A stretch of DNA of 44,090 bases from Firmicutes bacterium UBA4881 (GTDB lineage: Bacteria > Bacillota > DTU065), in NCBI GenBank assembly GCA_002399235.1, contig DHDH01000010.1, forward strand, positions 1 through 44,090, read 5' to 3'. Positions 39,413 through 44,090 of the stretch are shown one piece after another. Made by a program: the position numbers and the translations under genes. Position 1 is the stretch's first letter. Every line of letters starts with the position of its first letter. The notes under the pieces are model-generated. The model ran no database searches. It was not told the origin of the DNA and saw only the letters and a program-made list of their open reading frames with translations.

Positions 39413-40459
39413 TTAGAGTTTAGCAAGTTCACCTTTTAGATGATCAATTACTTTAACCGGTGTAGGATCAGCATGATTAAGCATAGCTAAATACCAGCTT
39501 ACAAAATCACCGAAGTAGATTAATGAGAACATCCTCGCAATATTACTCTTACCACGTGAGTGTACTTCAGTAATACCATGAACATGAGGACGAATAATAT
39601 CACTAGTTACCTCCATACGTTTTCTCATACGTACATCTTCATTATCCTTTAGAAGAATAAGATGGATCTTCTCTGTAAGCTCTGGATGTTCCCAACCAAC
39701 AGTTTCGTTATGATTAAGCTCTGAAAAGGCATTCCAAAAAGCTAAGTGTTTACTATTTTCATTAATCTGGCCTTTCCATCTAGATGCTACAACTCCACGG
39801 AATCCCTCGGTCCCATAAATAAGAGGTATGCGACCTTTCAGGTTCTCTGCTAACACTTGAGCAGGATTTCCAGGTGTAGCTAGTGAGAGTTCATTTTTCA
39901 TCTCTCTAAGTAATATAATCGTTTCTTCACTATCGTTTTGTTTATCGGTAATTAGACCTAAACGGCTAAATGCTACTAAGATAGGGAAGAAAGAATATCC
40001 TAAAGCTGCTCGAGGAGAAATACCTCCTGGGATAAAGATTAGAGGATAACCGTTTTCTTTAGCAATGGTAGCAATCTTACCACCTGTTGTAATGCAAAGA
40101 ATCTTAGCATTTTTACTCTTGGCTTCGCCTAAAGCGGAGATAGTTTCTTCGGTATTACCAGAATAACTAGAAGCAATTACTAAAGTATTCTCATCTACAA
40201 AGGCAGGTAAATGGTACTCTCTATTAACTAGCATCGGTACTTTTAATTCGTTAATTAGAACCGATCTTAAAAGATCGCCACCAATTGCAGAACCACCCAT
40301 ACCCAAAAATACGATAGCTTTAACATCTTGAACAGATAAATTACCAAGCTGAGCATTTTCACCTATCTCTATAGCTTCTTGAACTTGGAGAGGAAAGTTT
40401 TCGATAAGGTTCAACATACCCACAGGATCATACTTTTTCACAATTTCTGGAGTAAACAT
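39413..40459 (-). CDS. Bifunctional phosphoglucose/phosphomannose isomerase
   Basis: A 348-residue double-SIS isomerase of the archaeal/Firmicute PGI/PMI type, converting glucose-6-P and mannose-6-P to fructose-6-P. It has GMGGSAIGGDLLRS (about 54-67), SSYSGNTEETISAL, GGISPRAALGYS and the catalytic ELNHNETVGWE. Length is typical. The ATG has GGGAGG upstream. It follows the DedA gene by 49 bp, with a terminator between. Confidence 0.93.
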   Translation of the reverse strand: MFTPEIVKKYDPVGMLNLIENFPLQVQEAIEIGENAQLGNLSVQDVKAIVFLGMGGSAIGGDLLRSVLINELKVPMLVNREYHLPAFVDENTLVIASSYSGNTEETISALGEAKSKNAKILCITTGGKIATIAKENGYPLIFIPGGISPRAALGYSFFPILVAFSRLGLITDKQNDSEETIILLREMKNELSLATPGNPAQVLAENLKGRIPLIYGTEGFRGVVASRWKGQINENSKHLAFWNAFSELNHNETVGWEHPELTEKIHLILLKDNEDVRMRKRMEVTSDIIRPHVHGITEVHSRGKSNIARMFSLIYFGDFVSWYLAMLNHADPTPVKVIDHLKGELAKL

Positions 40460-40477
40460 ATGGTTACCTCCCTTATA

Positions 40478-40508
40478 AATAAGGTGGCGATATCAGGTCG
40501 CCACCTTT
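40478..40508 (-). terminator. Terminator of the DedA gene
   Basis: Perfect stem AAGGTGGCGA / TCGCCACCTT with loop TATCAGG; the minus strand continues ATTTATAAGG, a weak U-tract. Confidence 0.75.
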
Positions 40509-41177
40509 TCAACGCTCCGTCTCTTCCACCTCACTGGTGTCTTCAAGGCTAGAGTCCGAAGAACGCTTGCGCCTCTTCTTCCAATAGTGCCAACCTACTA
40601 AAGCTATACCACATAATACTATACTGCCCCAAACCAGATATCTAGTATCAGGAACAAGTTTTTTTAATATATCTACACCTTGAGCTGTTTTTACGCCAAG
40701 CCATAACCAGAACCACGACCAAATGGTGGCTCCCAAGGCGCTAAATAATGTATATTCAATAAGATTATATTTAAACATACCTGCTGCAAAAATTGCTGGC
40801 GTGCGAATCGGACCAAACAATCTGCCCCAAAAAACTATCTGAGGTCCTCTCTTAGAAAACTTTTCCCCATAACGATCTATCCCATCTAAATCTTTACCAA
40901 AAAAGCTTAAGAATTTAGATAGTAAGGGTCTGCCACCCCATTTAGCAATGAGATAGCCTAAAACATTACCGACAAGATTACCTATGGCTGTCACAATCCA
41001 GGCAGTCATAAATGACATCTTACCTTGAAAAATCAAGAAACCAGCTGCAAAGAAAAATATCTGCACTGGCCCTGGCATACCCGTTCCTTCTACTACTAAA
41101 CCTAGAAAGAGGGCTAGATAACCATACACATTCACTACTTTTGTTATATAAGTACCCATATTGGCCAATGGCAACAT
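40509..41177 (-). CDS. DedA-family membrane protein
   Basis: A 222-residue polytopic protein of the DedA/VTT (SNARE-associated) family, linked to lipid-carrier and phospholipid flipping and membrane homeostasis. The reentrant-loop motif EGTGMPGP is near residue 30, and FWGRLFGPIRTPAIFAAG (the F-x-R-x4-R motif) is near 115-132. Five to six hydrophobic segments are visible, and the C-terminus is basic (KKRRKRSSD). The ATG at 41175-41177 is used, with a TAGGA-type site nearby; an ATG six codons in is possible. Confidence 0.88.
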   Translation of the reverse strand: MLPLANMGTYITKVVNVYGYLALFLGLVVEGTGMPGPVQIFFFAAGFLIFQGKMSFMTAWIVTAIGNLVGNVLGYLIAKWGGRPLLSKFLSFFGKDLDGIDRYGEKFSKRGPQIVFWGRLFGPIRTPAIFAAGMFKYNLIEYTLFSALGATIWSWFWLWLGVKTAQGVDILKKLVPDTRYLVWGSIVLCGIALVGWHYWKKRRKRSSDSSLEDTSEVEETER

Positions 41178-41298
41178 TCCTACACCAACCTTTTTCCACA
41201 GTTAGCCTATGTTAAGAATACCTTAATAAGCTTGCCTTGTAAAGATAACTTATGTAGAGGATCGAAGATGGGACTAAGTATCCTCTGACAGAAAAGAA

Positions 41299-41329
41299 AA
41301 AAGCTGCCAGCTTTGGCTGGCAGCACCTT
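41299..41329 (-). terminator. Terminator of the ABC ATPase gene
   Basis: Perfect stem GCTGCCAGC / GCTGGCAGC with a 4-base loop, then TTTTTTCTTTTC on the minus strand. Confidence 0.93.
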
Positions 41330-41332
41330 ATC

Positions 41333-42445
41333 TTAGCGAATGCGCTCTTCTGACTCGCGGTCGAAGAGATGAATCTTTCTCATATCGAAAGCGAACTCCA
41401 TTTCGTCGCCTTCTAGAGCTTCTGTGTAAGCATCAACACGAGCAACAAAGAGTTTGTCATCTTTAGCTAAGTAGAGGTGAACCTCTGAACCCATTGGCTC
41501 TACAACCTCAACTTCAGCGTTGAATCTAGCATCTGGAGAAGCGTTAGGGCTGATTTGTACGTCTTTAATATCTTCAGGACGTACGCCAAGAATAACTTCT
41601 TGACCAACATACTCCTCAATGTTCTCAAACTTTGCTACTCTTTCTTTGGGCACTTTTACCTTGAATATCTCTGACTGGAGCCAGTACTCGCCATCTTCTT
41701 TGAGTAGCACACAGTCATCAAAGAAGTTCATTGCAGGGCTGCCAATAAAGCCAGCTACGAAAACGTTGTTAGGCTCGTCATAAATTTCTAGTGGCTTACC
41801 AACTTGTTGGATAAGACCGTCGCGCATAACTACAATTCTGTCACCCATGGTCATAGCTTCTGTCTGGTCGTGAGTAACATAAATAGTAGTTGTTTGCATA
41901 CGATGATGCAATTTGCCAAGTTCGGATCTCATCTGAACACGTAACTTAGCGTCCAAGTTGGAAAGAGGTTCGTCCATAAGGAAAACCTTTGGCTCACGGA
42001 CGATAGCACGACCGAGAGCGACACGCTGTCTCTGACCACCAGAGAGCTGCTTTGGTTTACGATCTAGGAGCTGTTCAATGCCTAGCATTGCGGCAGCTTG
42101 CTTAACACGCTTGTCAATATCATCTTTAGGGAACTTACGTAGTTTCAAACCAAAAGCCATATTATTGTAGACATTCATGTGTGGATAGAGAGCATAGTTC
42201 TGGAAAACCATGGCAATATCTCTGTCCTTAGGTGGTAAATCGGTTACATCCATGTCATCGATAATGATGTTACCCTCTGTAACATCTTCGAGGCCTGCAA
42301 TCATTCTTAAAGTAGTTGATTTGCCGCAGCCAGATGGTCCTACGAAAACAACAAATTCTTTATCTTGAATTTGTAAGTTGGCATCGTTAACAGCAATGAT
42401 GTTACCATATTTTTTAGTAACATCCTCCAATACTACGTTGGCCAC
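41333..42445 (-). CDS. ABC transporter ATP-binding protein, UgpC/MalK/MsmX type
   Basis: A 370-residue ATPase for carbohydrate or glycerol-3-phosphate ABC importers. Walker A GPSGCGKSTT is near residue 36, signature LSGGQRQRVALGRA near 134, Walker B VFLMDEPLSNLDAKLR, and the H-loop VTHDQTEAM. About 235-370 is the TOBE-type regulatory domain. No permease or binding-protein gene is adjacent, so it may energise several importers, as MsmX does. I choose the GTG at 42443-42445 with GAGGAGGAG seven bases upstream, giving MANVVLEDVTKKYG, the family's usual start. Confidence 0.95.
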   Translation of the reverse strand: MANVVLEDVTKKYGNIIAVNDANLQIQDKEFVVFVGPSGCGKSTTLRMIAGLEDVTEGNIIIDDMDVTDLPPKDRDIAMVFQNYALYPHMNVYNNMAFGLKLRKFPKDDIDKRVKQAAAMLGIEQLLDRKPKQLSGGQRQRVALGRAIVREPKVFLMDEPLSNLDAKLRVQMRSELGKLHHRMQTTTIYVTHDQTEAMTMGDRIVVMRDGLIQQVGKPLEIYDEPNNVFVAGFIGSPAMNFFDDCVLLKEDGEYWLQSEIFKVKVPKERVAKFENIEEYVGQEVILGVRPEDIKDVQISPNASPDARFNAEVEVVEPMGSEVHLYLAKDDKLFVARVDAYTEALEGDEMEFAFDMRKIHLFDRESEERIR

Positions 42446-43066
42446 TCTATTCTCCTCCTCATACTCGATCAAGTATAAAAAATATATATTTTTTTTGGAA
42501 TCTCAAAACCCAGAAAGTACCCCATTAAATAGCCTCTTATGCCAGGCCAAGGCTTAGGGTCGGGGATTTATCCCTCCAGGTGGTGAAAGACTCCTTCTTC
42601 CCAATTACATTTATTCAACGGGTACTAGCGTTATCCTGCATAGATGCTTGAGTTTTTACAAAAACATGACTGTTCAAGCTTTAACCTAACCTTTTTTACA
42701 TCTTTTGCCTACCACTAATCCCTAAAATACTAAACCTGGCATACCTTTTTTTAGTTTTCGCTTTCTAAAATAAATTTCCTTTTTTTAATCCCTTGCTCTC
42801 CTGGCAAATTCATCCAAACTTAACTAAGAACGACTGCTCTACTTATGAACACCTTGAAATTATTTTGTTTAAACTTCTCTTTCTGGTTACTTAATAGCCT
42901 AGATCAAGGAGATAAAAAATAGCTACTAAAACTTTTCTTAGTTCTCATCTAAACGATTTATATCGAAAGAACACCAACTTGGGAAAATTTAACTTACCTA
43001 AAAAGAAGGTGCTTTATTAGATAAAGTTAATATTTATGGTGAGTATTTCTAAGGGGGGGTGATTTG
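42446..43066. other. Long intergenic region with a GC-richer patch
   Basis: About 620 bp between divergent genes. Most is AT-rich with no coding frame. The part 42535-42605 is clearly richer in G+C and holds several short inverted repeats (GGCCAAGGC; GGGGATTTATCCC). This could be the leader of the ABC ATPase gene or a structured RNA. No known riboswitch motif was recognised. Confidence 0.45.
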
Positions 43067-43822
43067 GTGAATAAAAAAAGCAGCTTTCTTTGCTTGCTGT
43101 TATTAATTCTTGTGGTACCTACCCAGTGCATGGCTTTTTCGTTAAAAGAATTTTTTTCATTACCCAGAAAAGTACCTCTGCCAAAAGAGGGCGAGTTGCA
43201 ATTAAAACGCCTAAAGTTAACCCCCGCCGAAGGACTGCTAACTACTATTTTAGGTGGTCGTGAAATTAGTAAGCTTAATATCTCACTACTTAACTCTCCC
43301 CAAGCTAAGAACAGCTATTTGAATATTGAACTATTTTTACTTTATTACACCGATGGTTCGGCTACTCCCCAAAGAATATCTCTTTCTACAGCTAGTAACA
43401 AAATTGACCCTGCTATAAAACAAGAGACCTTAGATTATCAAATATTTTTGTTTTGGGGCTTGGAAAAAGCAACCCAAATTAGAACTATACGTTATGGGCT
43501 CCTCCCTCCAAGTGGAGATGTAAGGGGCGCCGCTTTTATTCCTCTAGATAGTCCTTTAATAGACTTTCAAGATAAACTTGGATCTGGTTTAATTGCTTCA
43601 AATAAGCGTTATGATTATCAATTTAACGAACCGATTCCTCTTGTTTTTTTCCATTTTGATGATCTAATGTTATTTATTCCTAGTAAGCTCTTTAAAGATA
43701 ATAACTATCATTTAGTTTCTCTTAAAGATGTCACCCAAAAAGAAGAGCCAAAGGGGAGGATCTATATCCTTTGTTTGCAAATTAGCCTATCTGAAGTAGC
43801 TTTATACAAATCTATCCCTTAA
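43067..43822 (+). CDS. Exported protein, unknown
   Basis: I do not recognise a family. The 251-residue product has a signal peptide (residues 1-24, ending CMA) and a beta-rich mature part with phrases such as LNISLLNSPQAKNSYLNIELFLLYYTDGSA and IRTIRYGLLPPSGDVRG. Cys22 lies near the cleavage site, but the pattern does not fit a lipobox well. I start at GTG 43067, eight bases below GGGGGGGTGA; TTG 43064 is an alternative. The next gene begins 90 bp downstream on the same strand and also encodes an exported protein, so the two may form an operon. Confidence 0.65.
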   Translation: MNKKSSFLCLLLLILVVPTQCMAFSLKEFFSLPRKVPLPKEGELQLKRLKLTPAEGLLTTILGGREISKLNISLLNSPQAKNSYLNIELFLLYYTDGSATPQRISLSTASNKIDPAIKQETLDYQIFLFWGLEKATQIRTIRYGLLPPSGDVRGAAFIPLDSPLIDFQDKLGSGLIASNKRYDYQFNEPIPLVFFHFDDLMLFIPSKLFKDNNYHLVSLKDVTQKEEPKGRIYILCLQISLSEVALYKSIP

Positions 43823-43912
43823 ATTAAGAATAACTTATTTGTTTCCTGATTTAATATCCCTAATTAATCTGAGTAAATACGAATAACCTAACCTACTAAG
43901 GAGGTAAGGAAA

Positions 43913-44090
43913 ATGTGGCACCATCTTTCTAAAAAGTCTAGCCTATTAAACCTTGTCGTTTTCTTGGTAATTATTTTGGTCACTCCTACCTTTGCTACTA
44001 CCATACCCCAGCCACAAAAGGATAGCCTTATTATCTCGGCTGTCCCCTTAAATAGAGATTCAAAGAATATTTTCCAATTATTAGATCTAA
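43913..44090 (+). CDS. Exported protein, partial (cut by window end)
   Basis: An open frame of 59 codons runs off the window. It begins MWHHLSKKSSLLNLVVFLVI and continues with a hydrophobic signal peptide ending near TPTFA, then TTIPQPQKDSLIISAVPLNRD. AAGGAGGTAAGG lies seven bases above the ATG. The family cannot be told from this fragment. Confidence 0.7.
   Translation, partial: MWHHLSKKSSLLNLVVFLVIILVTPTFATTIPQPQKDSLIISAVPLNRDSKNIFQLLDL

Overview
This AT-rich window reads as chromosomal DNA of a spore-forming Firmicute that probably has an outer membrane. The Firmicute signs are strong Shine-Dalgarno sites, frequent GTG and TTG starts, intrinsic terminators with U-tracts, a YtvI-type sporulation membrane protein, a DUF1540 protein, a DUF2325 protein and a UgpC/MsmX-type ABC ATPase. 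The diderm signs are two signal-peptide beta-barrel proteins that end in phenylalanine (16522-17559 and 33629-34642), an RND permease that overlaps one of them, and a LolA-like protein. I cannot name the species. Halanaerobiia-, Limnochordia- or Negativicutes-like lineages are possible, but this is inference. No rRNA, tRNA, CRISPR array, insertion sequence or phage gene was recognised. Most genes lie on the minus strand.

Layout in window order. 1-5600: a membrane protein, thioredoxin, a DUF1540 protein, an anchored unknown protein, a fthC-ndk-nfnA-like operon, and ytvI on the plus strand. 5600-9506: a cell-wall recycling operon of a coiled-coil DUF2325 protein, a MurNAc/GlcNAc kinase and murQ. 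9600-15450: six genes, five of them for exported proteins (NADase-type glycan-binding, two discoidin-like, a metallophosphoesterase, a CBM9-like protein), plus a glycerophosphodiester phosphodiesterase. 15700-21500: a small membrane protein, an outer-membrane barrel, an RND permease and a LolA-like protein. 21700-25300: dacF-type carboxypeptidase, a P-loop kinase, a YwgA-like gene that looks frameshifted, and an unknown gene.

25500-29730: a MerR/TipAS regulator split by one in-frame TAG behind a MerR-type promoter with a 19-bp spacer, then a ferrous-iron operon (DtxR-family regulator, feoA, feoB and a small cysteine-rich protein missed by simple ORF calling) with two matching DtxR-like palindromes. 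30000-33200: a PIG-L deacetylase with an altered metal motif paired with a tandem GNAT protein, and trmFO. 33600-38950: a PorV/FadL-like barrel, a tight cluster of five DnaA boxes, tsaD, then an operon of orphan mazF, a C26 amidotransferase, a small membrane protein, tsaE, tsaB and rimI. tsaD, tsaB and tsaE are three of the t6A tRNA modification genes. 39400-44090: bifunctional PGI/PMI, a DedA protein, an orphan UgpC/MsmX ATPase, a long intergenic stretch, and two exported proteins on the plus strand, the last cut by the window edge.

The items most worth a second look are the DnaA-box cluster, the MerR/TipAS gene with its single amber codon, the frameshifted YwgA-like gene, the orphan MazF with an acidic tail, the PIG-L AHAAD variant beside a tandem GNAT protein, and the exported-protein locus.
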